Source: Streptacidiphilus sp. ASG 303 (GTDB lineage Bacteria; Actinomycetota; Actinomycetes; Streptomycetales; Streptomycetaceae). From it: a stretch of DNA of 64,000 bases. The position numbers and the translations under genes are program-made. The stretch covers positions 1 to 64,000 of the forward strand of contig NZ_JAJLRA010000013.1 in assembly GCF_020991365.1 (NCBI RefSeq), read 5' to 3'. The notes under the pieces were generated by a model. It saw only the letters and a program-made list of their open reading frames with translations. It had not been told where the DNA came from and searched no databases. The first letter of the stretch is position 1, and every line of letters starts with the position of its first letter. Below, in pieces: positions 17,742 through 27,127 of this stretch.

Positions 17742-20696
17742 TCACAGCTGCAGGGACCACGCGTCGAGCGCGACCGGGAGCACCTCCGGGCAGCCGGAGC
17801 CGGGCAGCGGCTGCTCGGTCCAGATGCACTTGCCGGTCGCGGTGTAGCGGGCGCCCCACCGCTGGGAGAGCGCGGCGACGAGCTGCAGCCCCCGGCCGCC
17901 CTCGTCCGTCGCGGACGAGTGGCGGATCCGGGGCATGGTCTGGCTGCCGTCGGAGACCTCGCAGACCAGGCAGGTGCTGTACAGCAGCCGCAGCCCCACC
18001 GGTCCCCTCCCATGGCGCACGACGTTCCCGACCAGCTCGCTGGCGAGCAGTTCCGTGGTCGCCGCCAGGTCGTCCAGGCCCCAGGCGGACAGCTGCTCAC
18101 GGACGTACCTGCGCGCCTGCCCCGCCGCCTGCGGCGTGTCCGGGAGCGGCCAGGAGGCCATCCGGTCCGCGGGGAGCGCGTGGACGCGCGCGACCAGGAG
18201 GGCGGTGTCGTCGCTGGTGGGGTGCTCGGCGGGGAGGAGTCCGGCGACGACGGCGTCGCAGAGCCGTTCCAGGTCCGCGCCGTCCGTGCCGTGCAGGATC
18301 CGGGCGAGATCGGCCATCCCCTGGTCGATCTCGCGTCCGGACGACTCGACCAGGCCGTCGGTGTACAGCACGAGCAGGCTCCCGTCGGGCACCGCCAGCT
18401 CGACCGTCCCGAAGGGCGGCTCCGCCGCGCCCAGCGGCGGGTCGGGGGCCGGGTCCGGGAAGCGCACGGTGCCGTCCGGGTGGACGACGGCCGGGGGCGG
18501 GTGTCCGGCGCGGGCGAAGGAGCACGTCCGGGTGGTGGAGTCGTAGAGCATGTAGAGGCAGGTGGCGTACGAGTCGTCGCCCAGGCCCCCCACGATCTCG
18601 TTGAGGTGGCCCATGACCTCGTCGGGGGGCAGTTCGAGGCCGGCCAGGGTGTGGACGGCCGTGCGCAGCCGCCCCATGGTGGCCGCCTCGGAGAGCCCGT
18701 GGCCCATCACGTCGCCGACGACGAGCGCGACCCGGCCGGAGGAGAGCGGGATGACGTCGTACCAGTCGCCGCCCACCTCCATGCCCTGCCCGGCGGGGAG
18801 GTAGCGCGCGGCGGCGGTGCACGTCGGCAGGTCGGGCAGCTCCCGGGGGAGCAGGCCGCGCTGCAGCTCGCGGGACCGGGCGTGCTCGGCGTCGTAGAGC
18901 CGCGCCCGCTCCAGGGCGTGCGCGACGAGGGCGCTGATGGCGGTCAGCAGGGTGCGCTCCTCCTCGCTGAAACGGCGCGGCCGGTCGAAGGCGATCACGC
19001 AGACGCCGAAGGTGTGCCCGGAGGCGGTCAGCGGGAGGAACACGCCGGCCTGCTTGCCGATCGCGCGCGGGCGGTCGGCGAGCCCGGGGTAGCGCGCTCC
19101 GTACTCCTCGGCCGAGGAGAAGAAGAGGGGCTCGCCGCCCAGGATGGCGTCCCAGACCGGGTCGTGCGGCCTCCGGGGGCGGCCGTGGATTTCGTCGAGG
19201 AAGGCCGGGGGGTAGCCGACGGCCCCGACGGTGTGCACCCGGTCGCCCTCGACGGCCTGCACCATGAGCCCGGTGGCGCCGAACGGGTGCAGCACCCTCG
19301 CGGCGACCGCGGCCACCACGTCCCGCGAGGTGGTCGCCGTGGCGAGCGCCGCGGTCAGCTCCGCGATCCGGGCGGCGCGCCCGGACGCGGCACTCGCGGC
19401 GGCGGCCCGCTCGGCCTCGTCCCTGCGCCTGTCGGTGACGTCGGTCAGGTAGAGGGTGACCCCGTCGGGCACGGGGACGAGCCGCAGGTGGTAGCAGCGC
19501 CCGGTGTCCGGGACCTCGACGTCGAAGCTCGTGGGCGCGGCCGCGGCGGCGGCCTTGCGGCAGCGCGCCTCCAGCTCGGGGATCTGCCGCACCGAGGGCA
19601 CCTCCCACAGCACACGGCCGAACAGCTCCTCCTCGGAGGAGCCCAGCATGCGCTCCGCCCTCAGGTTGACGAAGGTGATCCGCCAGTCGTCGTCCGCCGA
19701 GAGGAAGCCGTCGCTCATGTGGCGCAGGGCGCGGCTGAGCGCGTCGCGGGCGGAGCGGGACTCGTTGCTGTCCCACGCCCTGCCGATCATGCGGTAGGGC
19801 TCACCCCTGTCGTCGAGGAGGACCCTGGCGCGGGTCTGCGTCCAGGTGTAGCCGCCGTCCGGGTGCCGCACCCGGTACTCGGCCTCGAACAGGGTGCGGG
19901 TGCGGATCGCCTTGTCGGCCGCGGCCAGCGTCGACGGCAGGTCGTCGGGATGGACGATCTTCATCCAGCTCTCGACCCGGGGCACGAAGTCGGCCGGGTC
20001 GGTGCCGTAGACGACCATGGCGGCGTCGTCCCAGGCCAGCTCGCCGGTGCGGATGTTCCAGTCCCAGGTCCCCACCTGGACGGCCTTGAGCGCCTGCCGC
20101 ATGCGGGCGCCGCTCAGCTCCTCCCGGGCGGGCCGGACCGGCACCGGCGACTGGCGCACCCACTCCTCCGCCCATGCGGCCACGGCGCGGAGGAAGGCCC
20201 ACTGGTCCCCGGTCGGCTCCCCCGCGGCGCCCGTCACGACGGTGAGCACGCCGAGCGGGCTGCAGTCACCCCCGTGGACGGGCACGGCCGCCAGGCCCGA
20301 GCCCGAGCACACCTGCGCCGCCGAGAGTTCGGCGGGGCTGCCGGGACCGCCCGGCGCGGTGCGGTCGACGGAGGCGGAGGGTGCGCGGTCCGGGGGCCCG
20401 GCGGGCTCTGCAGCCGGCTCTGCAGCCTCTGCGGGCTCCCACACGCTGCCGGACCGGCGCACGGCGCGGGCCGGCGCCGCCGGCCCCTCCTGGTCGATGA
20501 TCTCCCACGCCCGGACGAGGTCCGGGGGCAGCCCGGCCGCCGACACCAGGCGCAGGGCGGACATGGGGCCGCACAGGTGCACCGTCCCGCCCAGGCCGCC
20601 CAGCTCGGCCACCGCGTGCTGGAGGGCGAGCCGGAACACCTCGCTCTCCGCGATGCCCCGCTCCACGGAGCCGAGCAGCTCCAGCCGCACATTCAT
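17742..20696 (-). CDS. GAF-PAS-PAS-GAF-SpoIIE phosphatase-HATPase sensor protein
   Basis: The 984-aa protein joins a GAF-like region (about 1-190), two PAS domains (about 205-325 with VGTWDWNIRTGELAWDD and the PAC-like HPDGGYTWTQTRARVL; about 330-440), a second GAF (about 455-620), a PP2C-type SpoIIE phosphatase (about 635-835, with MEVGGDWYDVIPL, VGDVMGHGL, YTDGLVES and SDDTALLV) and a C-terminal HATPase anti-sigma kinase-like domain (about 850-970). No membrane segment is seen. Such proteins control sigma factors by dephosphorylating anti-anti-sigma partners in response to stress signals. The ATG has no ribosome site but a -10-like TACTTT ends seven bases upstream (leaderless). Confidence 0.9.
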   Translation of the reverse strand: MNVRLELLGSVERGIAESEVFRLALQHAVAELGGLGGTVHLCGPMSALRLVSAAGLPPDLVRAWEIIDQEGPAAPARAVRRSGSVWEPAEAAEPAAEPAGPPDRAPSASVDRTAPGGPGSPAELSAAQVCSGSGLAAVPVHGGDCSPLGVLTVVTGAAGEPTGDQWAFLRAVAAWAEEWVRQSPVPVRPAREELSGARMRQALKAVQVGTWDWNIRTGELAWDDAAMVVYGTDPADFVPRVESWMKIVHPDDLPSTLAAADKAIRTRTLFEAEYRVRHPDGGYTWTQTRARVLLDDRGEPYRMIGRAWDSNESRSARDALSRALRHMSDGFLSADDDWRITFVNLRAERMLGSSEEELFGRVLWEVPSVRQIPELEARCRKAAAAAAPTSFDVEVPDTGRCYHLRLVPVPDGVTLYLTDVTDRRRDEAERAAAASAASGRAARIAELTAALATATTSRDVVAAVAARVLHPFGATGLMVQAVEGDRVHTVGAVGYPPAFLDEIHGRPRRPHDPVWDAILGGEPLFFSSAEEYGARYPGLADRPRAIGKQAGVFLPLTASGHTFGVCVIAFDRPRRFSEEERTLLTAISALVAHALERARLYDAEHARSRELQRGLLPRELPDLPTCTAAARYLPAGQGMEVGGDWYDVIPLSSGRVALVVGDVMGHGLSEAATMGRLRTAVHTLAGLELPPDEVMGHLNEIVGGLGDDSYATCLYMLYDSTTRTCSFARAGHPPPAVVHPDGTVRFPDPAPDPPLGAAEPPFGTVELAVPDGSLLVLYTDGLVESSGREIDQGMADLARILHGTDGADLERLCDAVVAGLLPAEHPTSDDTALLVARVHALPADRMASWPLPDTPQAAGQARRYVREQLSAWGLDDLAATTELLASELVGNVVRHGRGPVGLRLLYSTCLVCEVSDGSQTMPRIRHSSATDEGGRGLQLVAALSQRWGARYTATGKCIWTEQPLPGSGCPEVLPVALDAWSLQL

Positions 20697-21026
20697 GGAT
20701 TAAAAGTACATTCTTTCCATATCTGCACATACCGCTGCCCCTGGTGGCCGGAGGCGTCCGCGCAGGCCGCCGCACCAGCCGCACCCGCCGTCCGGCGCCC
20801 CGGAGCGCCGACGGGCACCGCCCGGGTCGGCCGGAGCGGGGCGGGCCGGAGCTCCGTCCGGGCGACGGTGCCCGCGAGGCCGGCGTCGAGCGGCTCCGCG
20901 CCGCGGACGGTGCGCCGGCAGGCCGCGGCCCCGGCCCCCCGCGGACCGGGGCGTCTGGGAGGATGGGCCCGGCCCGGAGGACGGCGCTGAGCGGTGCCCG
21001 GTTCGCGAAGAAGGAGATCACGCACG
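20697..21026. other. Divergent intergenic region, no gene seen
   Basis: Apart from the AT-rich promoter patch beside the sensor-phosphatase start and the AAGGAG ribosome site (21011-21016) of the next gene, nothing recognisable was found in these 330 bases. Confidence 0.5.
20703..20708 (-). promoter_or_regulatory. Leaderless-type -10 of the sensor-phosphatase gene
   Basis: Leftward TACTTT, then six bases, then ATG 20696, within an unusually AT-rich 35-base patch (20700-20735). Confidence 0.5.
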
Positions 21027-21875
21027 TTGCCCCAGGAACAGGAAGCCCCCTCCGGCCCGGCCGGCCGGCCCGACCTGCAGGCGGACTGCGCGAACTGCTT
21101 CGGCCTGTGCTGCGTCGCCCTGCCCTTCGCCCGCTCGTCCGACTTCGCGGTCGACAAGGACGCCGGGCAGCCCTGCGCCAACCTGCGGGCGGACTTCCGC
21201 TGCGGCATCCACACCCGGCTGCGCGAGGAGGGCTTCTCCGGCTGCACGGTCTTCGACTGCGCCGGCGCGGGCCAGAAGGTCTCCCAGGTCACCTTCGGCG
21301 GCCGGAGCTGGCGGGAGGACCCGCGGTCCGCACGCCTGATGTTCCAGGTCTTCCCCGTCATGCGGCACCTGCACGAGCTGCTGCGGTACATCGCCGAGGC
21401 GCTGGACCGGGCCGAGGCCGCCCCCGTCCACGAGGACCTGCGCCGCGCGTTCGAGACCGTCGACGGCCTCACCCGCGGCAGTGCCGCGTCGGTCGCCGCG
21501 ACCGACGTGACGGCCCTGCGCGGCGAGGTCAACCCGCTGCTGCTGCGGGCCGGCGACCTGGTGCGCGCCACGGCCCCGGGCCGGAGGAGGAACCACCGGG
21601 GCGCCGACCTCGCCGGGGCCCGGCTGGCCGGCGCCGGTCTTCGCGGCGCGAGCCTGCGCGGGGCCGTGCTGATCGCCGCCGACCTGCGGGGCGCCGACCT
21701 GCGGGCGGCCGACCTGATCGGGGCGGACCTGCGCGACGCCGACCTGGGCGGGGCGGACCTCACCGGGAGCATCTTCCTCACCCAGGCCCAGCTGGAAGCG
21801 GCCAGGGGCGACGCGGCCACCCGGATCCCGCCGGCCCTCACCCGCCCCGCGCACTGGCGGCGCCGGGCGTCCTGA
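21027..21875 (+). CDS. Cys-cluster domain fused to pentapeptide repeats
   Basis: TTG 21027 is preferred because AAGGAG lies at 21011-21016; GTG 20994 would be 11 residues longer without such a site. The 282-aa protein opens with a Cys-rich module (CANCFGLCC near residue 22, then further Cys in QPCANLRADFRCGI and GCTVFDCAG), resembling the metal- or Fe-S-binding CxxC family of YkgJ type. A helical middle follows, then about a dozen pentapeptide units A(D/N/R)Lxx (about residues 195-255), which fold into a right-handed beta-helix. Function is unknown; DNA mimicry or scaffolding is known for other pentapeptide proteins. Confidence 0.75.
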   Translation: MPQEQEAPSGPAGRPDLQADCANCFGLCCVALPFARSSDFAVDKDAGQPCANLRADFRCGIHTRLREEGFSGCTVFDCAGAGQKVSQVTFGGRSWREDPRSARLMFQVFPVMRHLHELLRYIAEALDRAEAAPVHEDLRRAFETVDGLTRGSAASVAATDVTALRGEVNPLLLRAGDLVRATAPGRRRNHRGADLAGARLAGAGLRGASLRGAVLIAADLRGADLRAADLIGADLRDADLGGADLTGSIFLTQAQLEAARGDAATRIPPALTRPAHWRRRAS

Positions 21876-22066
21876 CCCGCCGGGGCGCACCGGCGCGGGG
21901 CTCAGCCGGGCAGCCGGGCAGCCGCACGGCCGCAGCCGGGCGACCGCACGGGCGTCCTCCGCCGGACGGGCACCCCTCGCCGGACGGGGAGTCGGCGCTG
22001 CCGCCGGGCCAGCCGCCCCCCGGTGCGCGGGGCGGGCCCGGCGGCTCGTGCGCCGCCCCCGGTACG

Positions 22067-23122
22067 TCAGGAACGGTGGTGCTTGAGGAAGGGCGTGACG
22101 GCCTGGATCACCTGGTCGGGGTTCTCGTCCATCAGGAAGTGGCCGGCGTGCGGGATGAGCACGCTCTGCACGTTCTGGGCGACGGTGCGCATTTCCGTCT
22201 CCACGCCGGTTCCGACAGCCAGCTCGCCTCCGACGGCCAGGACGGGCATGCGGAGCTTGGTCTTCTTCCGCTCGGTGTTCTGAGCGATGATCTCGTCGAT
22301 GGCGCGGTAGAACTCGAAGCTGCTCCGCAGCGCCTCGGGGCTCGACTTGAGGGCGTCGATGTAGACCTTGACGGCTTCGGCCGGCATGGACGTCGGAGAC
22401 GCGGCCTTGGTGGCGAACTGGTACCCGAAGTACACCTCCTCGCGGCCCCGCACGAGCTGCTCGTTGATGCCCTGGACGCGGTTGAACGGGAAGTGCCACA
22501 GCAGGCTGTTCAGCTTCCCCGGAAGCAGGAAGGAGGCGGGGTCGGTGAGGCCCGGGGTGATCGTCTCCATCGCCACGAACCGCTCCACGGCCTCGGGGTG
22601 GTCCGAGGCGAGCGCGTACCCCGTCCACGCGCCGACGTCATGCGTGACCAGGGCGAACCGCTTGTGCCCCAGGGCCCTCATGAGCTTGACCCCGTCGTCG
22701 GCCAGCGTGCCGGAGTCGTAACCCGACGCGGGCTTGTCCGACAGGCCCACACCGCGGGGGTCCATGACGACGACGCGGAAGTCGCAGGCGAGGGCGGTCA
22801 TCACATGGCGCCAGGCGTACCAGGTCTGGGGCCACCCGCCGATGAGGAGGACCGCGGGCCCCCTGCCGCCCGTCACGGCGTGGAGGTGGATCCCGTTGAC
22901 GCGGACCCGGGTGCTGGTGAACGTCTTCCAGAAGCCCTCGGGCAGCCCGGGCAGACGGGGGGTGGCTGCGGTGGACGGCCTGCCCACCGCCTCCGCCACG
23001 CCCGACATGAGCCACGGTGCGGGGGCGACGGCGGCGCCGACCACGGCGGCCTTGAGGATGCCCCTGCGGCCGATGCGGCGCGTTTCCGGGGTGTTGGCGA
23101 CATCTTCGTTGTGGCTGTCCAT
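22067..23122 (-). CDS. Tat-exported alpha/beta hydrolase, epoxide-hydrolase-like
   Basis: The 351-aa protein begins at ATG 23122 behind AAGGAG. Residues 19-45 contain a twin-arginine signal (RRGILKAAVVGAAVAPAP). The hydrolase core has GGWPQTWYAWRHV (oxyanion loop), nucleophile Asp162 in VTHDVGAWTGYA and a likely catalytic His328 in PHAGHFLMDENP. An Asp nucleophile after His, with the HDVGAW surround, is typical of epoxide hydrolases rather than Ser esterases. Folding before export fits cofactor-free Tat hydrolases. Substrate unknown. The gene stands alone, facing a long gene-poor region. Confidence 0.86.
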   Translation of the reverse strand: MDSHNEDVANTPETRRIGRRGILKAAVVGAAVAPAPWLMSGVAEAVGRPSTAATPRLPGLPEGFWKTFTSTRVRVNGIHLHAVTGGRGPAVLLIGGWPQTWYAWRHVMTALACDFRVVVMDPRGVGLSDKPASGYDSGTLADDGVKLMRALGHKRFALVTHDVGAWTGYALASDHPEAVERFVAMETITPGLTDPASFLLPGKLNSLLWHFPFNRVQGINEQLVRGREEVYFGYQFATKAASPTSMPAEAVKVYIDALKSSPEALRSSFEFYRAIDEIIAQNTERKKTKLRMPVLAVGGELAVGTGVETEMRTVAQNVQSVLIPHAGHFLMDENPDQVIQAVTPFLKHHRS

Positions 23123-24263
23123 GAAAAACTCCTTGGAGGAATGATGCAGTGAGAGTGGTCGGACGTCCGGGCACGCCGGTCCTGCGGCACTCGGAAAGCG
23201 CGTGCCGTTCGAGCACGGCGCCGCGTTTCGCACGCGGATCCCGGAAGGTGGCGCACACCGGTCCACGGGCCCGTCGATCCATGGGCCCGTTCTGCGGGCG
23301 GGTGGCCGGTGATCACGGCTCCGCGGACCACCGAACCGGCCGGGCTGCGGCGTTCGGCCCTGGGCGTGCGGCGGGTGGAGCGCATTCCGCGGCTCCGGAC
23401 GAGGTCGGGTCAGCCGCCGTGCCGACGTAATGAACCCGGCCTCGTGCCCGCCCGCTGCCTTCCGCGCCCCTGGGGTGACCGACGTCCTCCCAGGGGTGAC
23501 CGTTTCCGGATTCCGTCGAGGACGGAGGCGGCACGGGCGGTGCCGCCGATCCGGTCCGGAGCGGGGGCGGTGTGCCGCAGTACGCGCCGGCGCCGCCCGG
23601 GCTCGGCCGCGACGCGTGCGCCGCGTGCCCGGACGGCCCCGATCAGGCCGCCCGTGGTGCGCGTGCCGGTGTGCAGAGCCTGCCCGGTGCGGACCTTCGG
23701 GCCGCGGACCGGGGCGAGGCGGCCCCCCGGCCCACGGCCGGGACCTCGTGGCGAGACCTGCCCTGCCAGGGGCTTCGCACGTGTCCGCAGCCGGGCCCGG
23801 CTCATCGGTCCTGCTTGCACATGGGCTGCTTCACGTCACTTCGCGTAGATCGCTTCACCGGGAAGACGTCACTGACTCTGTTACGACAGGGCGTCCAGAC
23901 CCCCTGCCGATGTCGTAACTGTAGCAGTTACGTCTCCGGCGTCAACCGGCCCGCACCCCCGGACCGCTGCACTCCCGGCGGTTGATGCGGCGGGCCCGGC
24001 TCCGGGCCGGCCACCTGCCCCCGGCCCCGGCAGCCCCGACCACCCGGCGTCGCGCCTCCCCCGCGCACCCCGCCAGGCCACCCGCCGGGCGCCGGGCCCG
24101 ACGAACCCGCCCGCCCCGTCGGCTGAAAACACATCAGTCCCGGGTGCACCCATTGGGCGCAATCGCGCCGGACACGCCGCGGCATCAGGCGGTAAAGTTT
24201 CGAAGAATACCGTCGGCATCCGCCGTCCAAAAATGCGATTCCGATTCGGAAAGGAGTTCCAGG
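23123..24263. other. 1.1-kb gene-poor region
   Basis: No reading frame here has both good codon character and a recognisable product. A leftward 136-codon frame (23410-23820) has many G/C third positions but is Arg-rich and resembles nothing known; it could be a decayed gene. The right part (23880-23945) carries strong palindromes and a leftward promoter, and 24180-24263 is AT-rich leader of the next gene. Confidence 0.45.
23880..23945 (-). promoter_or_regulatory. Leftward promoter with nested operator palindromes
   Basis: GTAACTGTAGCAGTTAC (23915-23931) is a perfect 7-3-7 palindrome. It overlaps a leftward -10 TACAGT (23923-23918), which is 16 bases from a -35 TTGACG (23945-23940). A second dyad links GTTACGACA (23880-23888) with TGTCGTAAC (23911-23919). 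This looks like a repressor-controlled promoter, yet no gene starts close downstream on that strand; the nearest is the epoxide-hydrolase-like gene about 800 bases away. Confidence 0.55.
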
Positions 24264-24566
24264 ATGCCCGAATACGGATTCTTCGTGGAGTTCGAGGCCA
24301 AGCCCGGAAAGGAGGATGACGTCGCCCGGTTCCTCGAGGAGGCGAAGGCGATCGTGGACGACGAGCCCGGTACCCTGGCATGGTTCGCATTCCGCCTCGG
24401 GGATTCGTCGTTCCGCATCTTCGACGCCTTCGAAACGGAGGAGGAAAGGGAGACGCACTTGCAGGGAGGGGTTCGGACGGCCATCGAGGAGCGCGGCGGG
24501 GAGCTGTTCGCCGCACCGCCCACCATCACCCCGGTGGGAATTATCGCCTCAAAGATCCCCGGATAG
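24264..24566 (+). CDS. Antibiotic-biosynthesis-monooxygenase (ABM) domain protein
   Basis: The 100-aa protein is one ABM ferredoxin-like domain: GFFVEFEAKPGKEDDVARFL, a central LAWFAFRLGDSSFRIFDAFETEEERETH, and a C-terminal strand. Such dimers act as small cofactor-free oxygenases, haem-degrading enzymes or stress proteins. ATG 24264 follows AAAGGAG. The gene and its leader use more A/T than their neighbours, which may hint at transfer. It is a single-gene unit ending in a hairpin. Confidence 0.85.
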   Translation: MPEYGFFVEFEAKPGKEDDVARFLEEAKAIVDDEPGTLAWFAFRLGDSSFRIFDAFETEEERETHLQGGVRTAIEERGGELFAAPPTITPVGIIASKIPG

Positions 24567-24954
24567 GTCCTCCTCGGCCCGACCGCCGGACGGACCGGTC
24601 GGGGTGAGCAGGGCGACGACGCTCCCGGCGGACGGGCCGGCGACCGGGAGGGGCCGTCGCCACCCGGGGCTCCGCCCCGCCCGAGCCCTTTCCCTCCGTC
24701 GCACCCGTGCGGTGGGCCCCGGAACGGGGACGGCTCCGACAGGGCCGGTGACTCGGGCGGTGGTACGGGCGGTGCTGCACGGGGCGCGCGCGGGAGGCGC
24801 CCGGACCTCCGGGGCGGCGACGGCCCGCCCGCCGACCGGCCCGCCCGCCGACCGGGCGGCCCGCGGTGCTCGGGGCGCCGACGGCCCGCCGGTCCGCGGG
24901 GAGCCCGTCCGCCGGTCCGCGGGGAGCCCGTCCGCCGGTCGCGGCGGGGGACGC
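24567..24954. other. 388-base region between convergent genes
   Basis: Besides the hairpin at 24578 it holds low-complexity GC repeats, including a 23-bp unit present twice in tandem (about 24889-24935) and a CCCGCCGACCGG-type pair near 24830-24865. No gene is supported. Confidence 0.5.
24578..24603 (+). terminator. Likely terminator of the ABM gene
   Basis: CCCGACCG (24578-24585) pairs with CGGTCGGG (24596-24603) twelve bases after the stop codon. Confidence 0.5.
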
Positions 24955-26133
24955 TCACGGCCGGGCGTGGGATCGGCGCACGGCGAGGGCGCCAGCGGCC
25001 GTCACGGCGGCGAGGGCGGCGAAACCGGCGGCGAGCGTGGTGGCCGCCGCCACCCCGGCGACGACGAGCGGACCTCCCGCGTCCCCGAGCTCGCGGCCGA
25101 GTTCGGCGGACCCCATCGTCGCGCCCAGCCGCCCGGGCGGGGTCGATGCGGCGAGCGCGGCGAACCCGAGCGGGGTGACCAGGCCCGTCCCCGCGCCGAC
25201 CAGCACGGCGGCGACGAGCACTCCGGCGGGGCCGGGGAAGGCCGCCAAGGCGAGTCCCGCAGCCGTGAGCGCCAGTCCGGTACCGGTCCCGGCGCCGGTG
25301 GTGATCCGCCCGCGGTCGAGGGCGGTCCCGGCCCACGGCTGGAGCAGGGCCGCGCAGACCGCGAGCACGGAGACGGCGGCGCCGGTGGCGACGGGCCCCA
25401 TACGGGCGGCGGCCCCGGCGACCGGCAGGAAGCCCACGGCGGCCGAGAGGGCCGCCGTCGCCAGCGCCAGCGCGGCGGTCGGCCGCAGGAAGCCGCCCTG
25501 GGCCAGGCGTTTCGCGAGGTCGGCCACCGTCTGCCGGGCCCTGGGCAGCGGCGGTACGGCGGGCACGGCGAGGGCGGCCCAGACCGCCACGGAGGCGGCG
25601 AGCGCCGTCATGGCCCCGAAGAGCAGCGGCAGGCCGCCCCCGGCGACCAGCAGGCCGCCGAGCAGGGGGCCCGCAGTGTGGCCGGCGCTCTTGAAGAAGC
25701 CGTAGGAGCCGAACGCGCGCCCGTGGGCGGCCGCCGGGCGCAGCCGGGCGACCAGCGCGGACGCCGCCGGGGAGAACGCCGAGGCCGCGGCGCCCTGCCC
25801 CAGCCGGGCCGCCCACAGCAGCGAGGTGTGGGCGGCGACGGCGAACAGGAGCGAGGAGGCGGCGAACGCGGCCAGACCGCCGAGGAGGACCGGGCGGCCG
25901 CCGATCCGGTCGGCCAGCGCGCCGAAGACCGGCTTGAGGAGCACCTCCGCACCGTCGTACAGAGCGAGCAGGCCGCCGAGGACCAGCAGCGGGTCGTGGT
26001 GTCCCGCGGTGAAGCGGCCCAGGTTCGCCGCGACCCCGTGGGCGCCGAACGCGGTGGTGAACCCGGCCGCGTACAGCGGCCACAGACGGGCGCGCGCCGG
26101 CGCACAGCCTCGGCCGGGAGCTGCGGTCGGCAT
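24955..26133 (-). CDS. MFS transporter (12-TM, DHA1-like)
   Basis: The 392-aa protein has about 12 hydrophobic segments, motif A-like GALADRIGGRPVLLGG after TM2 and GPLLGGLLVAGG near TM5. It is a small-solute or drug exporter of unknown substrate. ATG 26133 follows a GGAAGGAT site; longer in-frame starts would add a Pro/Arg stretch encoded by repeats, which is unlikely to be translated. Confidence 0.85.
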   Translation of the reverse strand: MPTAAPGRGCAPARARLWPLYAAGFTTAFGAHGVAANLGRFTAGHHDPLLVLGGLLALYDGAEVLLKPVFGALADRIGGRPVLLGGLAAFAASSLLFAVAAHTSLLWAARLGQGAAASAFSPAASALVARLRPAAAHGRAFGSYGFFKSAGHTAGPLLGGLLVAGGGLPLLFGAMTALAASVAVWAALAVPAVPPLPRARQTVADLAKRLAQGGFLRPTAALALATAALSAAVGFLPVAGAAARMGPVATGAAVSVLAVCAALLQPWAGTALDRGRITTGAGTGTGLALTAAGLALAAFPGPAGVLVAAVLVGAGTGLVTPLGFAALAASTPPGRLGATMGSAELGRELGDAGGPLVVAGVAAATTLAAGFAALAAVTAAGALAVRRSHARP

Positions 26134-26359
26134 GGGCGGGATCCTTCCGCGGACGGACGGACGGACGGGCGGGCGCGGGGGGCGCGGCGAGCGCGGCGGG
26201 CGCGGGGGGCGCGGCGGGCGGAGAGCCGGCACGGCGCACGGGCCGGCCGGCACCGGCCAGTGTGGCGGCAGGGCGCGGTCCCGCGGAAGGCCTGCCGCGG
26301 GCGCCCCGGGACGGGGCGCCGCCGGGCCGCGGGGTGCGGTCCGGCGGCGCCCGCGGGGG

Positions 26360-27040
26360 TCAGCCCCGGGCGAGGAGCTGCTTCATGCGGGTGATCTCTG
26401 CGGTCTGGGAGGTGGCGACGGAGGCGGCGAGCCGCCTGGCGGGGGCGTAGGCGCCCCCGGCCTGCTCGTCCCCGGCCATCCGCACCGCGCCGGCGTGGTG
26501 GGCGATCATCATCCGCAGGAAGGCGGTGTCGAACGCCCTACCGGTGAGCGTGCCGAGCCGGGCCATGTCGGCGTCGTCCGCCATCCCCGGCATGCCGGCC
26601 GTGTCCTCCGTGCCGGGCATGGCGGAGTGGTCCGTGCCGGGCATGGAGCCCATGCCCGCCATGGCGTCGGGGACCTGCTCGCCCCAGGCGGCCAGCCAGC
26701 CCGTCATGGTGGCGATCTCGGGACCCTGGGCCTTCTCGATCGCGGCGGCGAGCTGCTTGACCTGCGGGGAGGAGGCCCGGGCGGCGGCGAGCCCCGCCAT
26801 GGCCAGGGCCTGGCGGTGGTGGGGGATCATCTGCTGGGCGAAGACGGTGTCCGCGGCGTTGTGGGCCCCGGTGGCCGAGGCCGGCGCGGAGGGGGCCGCC
26901 GGGGACGGGGCGCCGGAGCCGTGGCCGGTGTGGGCGTCGGAGGCGGAGCCGCCGTTGCCGCCGCAGGCGGCGAGGACGACGGCGGCGGCAACGGCCGCGG
27001 CGGACACGGCGGCCCGGCGGGCGAGGGTGGAAGAGGACAT
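26360..27040 (-). CDS. DUF305 lipoprotein, metal-associated
   Basis: The 226-aa lipoprotein (lipobox VLAAC, mature Cys near 26) has two DUF305 repeats with the signature His pairs: QQMIPHHRQALAMA and RMMIAHHAGAVRMA. Between them lies a Met-rich stretch (MAGMGSMPG...MPGMADDADM) typical of copper-binding proteins. It is anchored outside the membrane and probably binds copper or another soft metal. ATG 27040 follows AGGAG. The DUF6153 gene lies 87 bases upstream on the same strand, and a DUF4396 gene with a CsoR-like operator is nearby, suggesting a copper-handling group. Confidence 0.88.
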   Translation of the reverse strand: MSSSTLARRAAVSAAAVAAAVVLAACGGNGGSASDAHTGHGSGAPSPAAPSAPASATGAHNAADTVFAQQMIPHHRQALAMAGLAAARASSPQVKQLAAAIEKAQGPEIATMTGWLAAWGEQVPDAMAGMGSMPGTDHSAMPGTEDTAGMPGMADDADMARLGTLTGRAFDTAFLRMMIAHHAGAVRMAGDEQAGGAYAPARRLAASVATSQTAEITRMKQLLARG

Positions 27041-27127
27041 GCGGGTACTCCTGCGGGGTGCACGAAGGGGAAGAGGCTGCGGCGGTGCCGCGTGCGGGCC
27101 GTCGGGGCCGCACGGGCACGGGCTGCT

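Noticed and set aside
23410-23820. Leftward 136-codon frame as a gene
   Set aside because: High third-position G/C but Arg-rich, no ribosome site of note, no family resemblance; kept only as a possible decayed gene in the region note.
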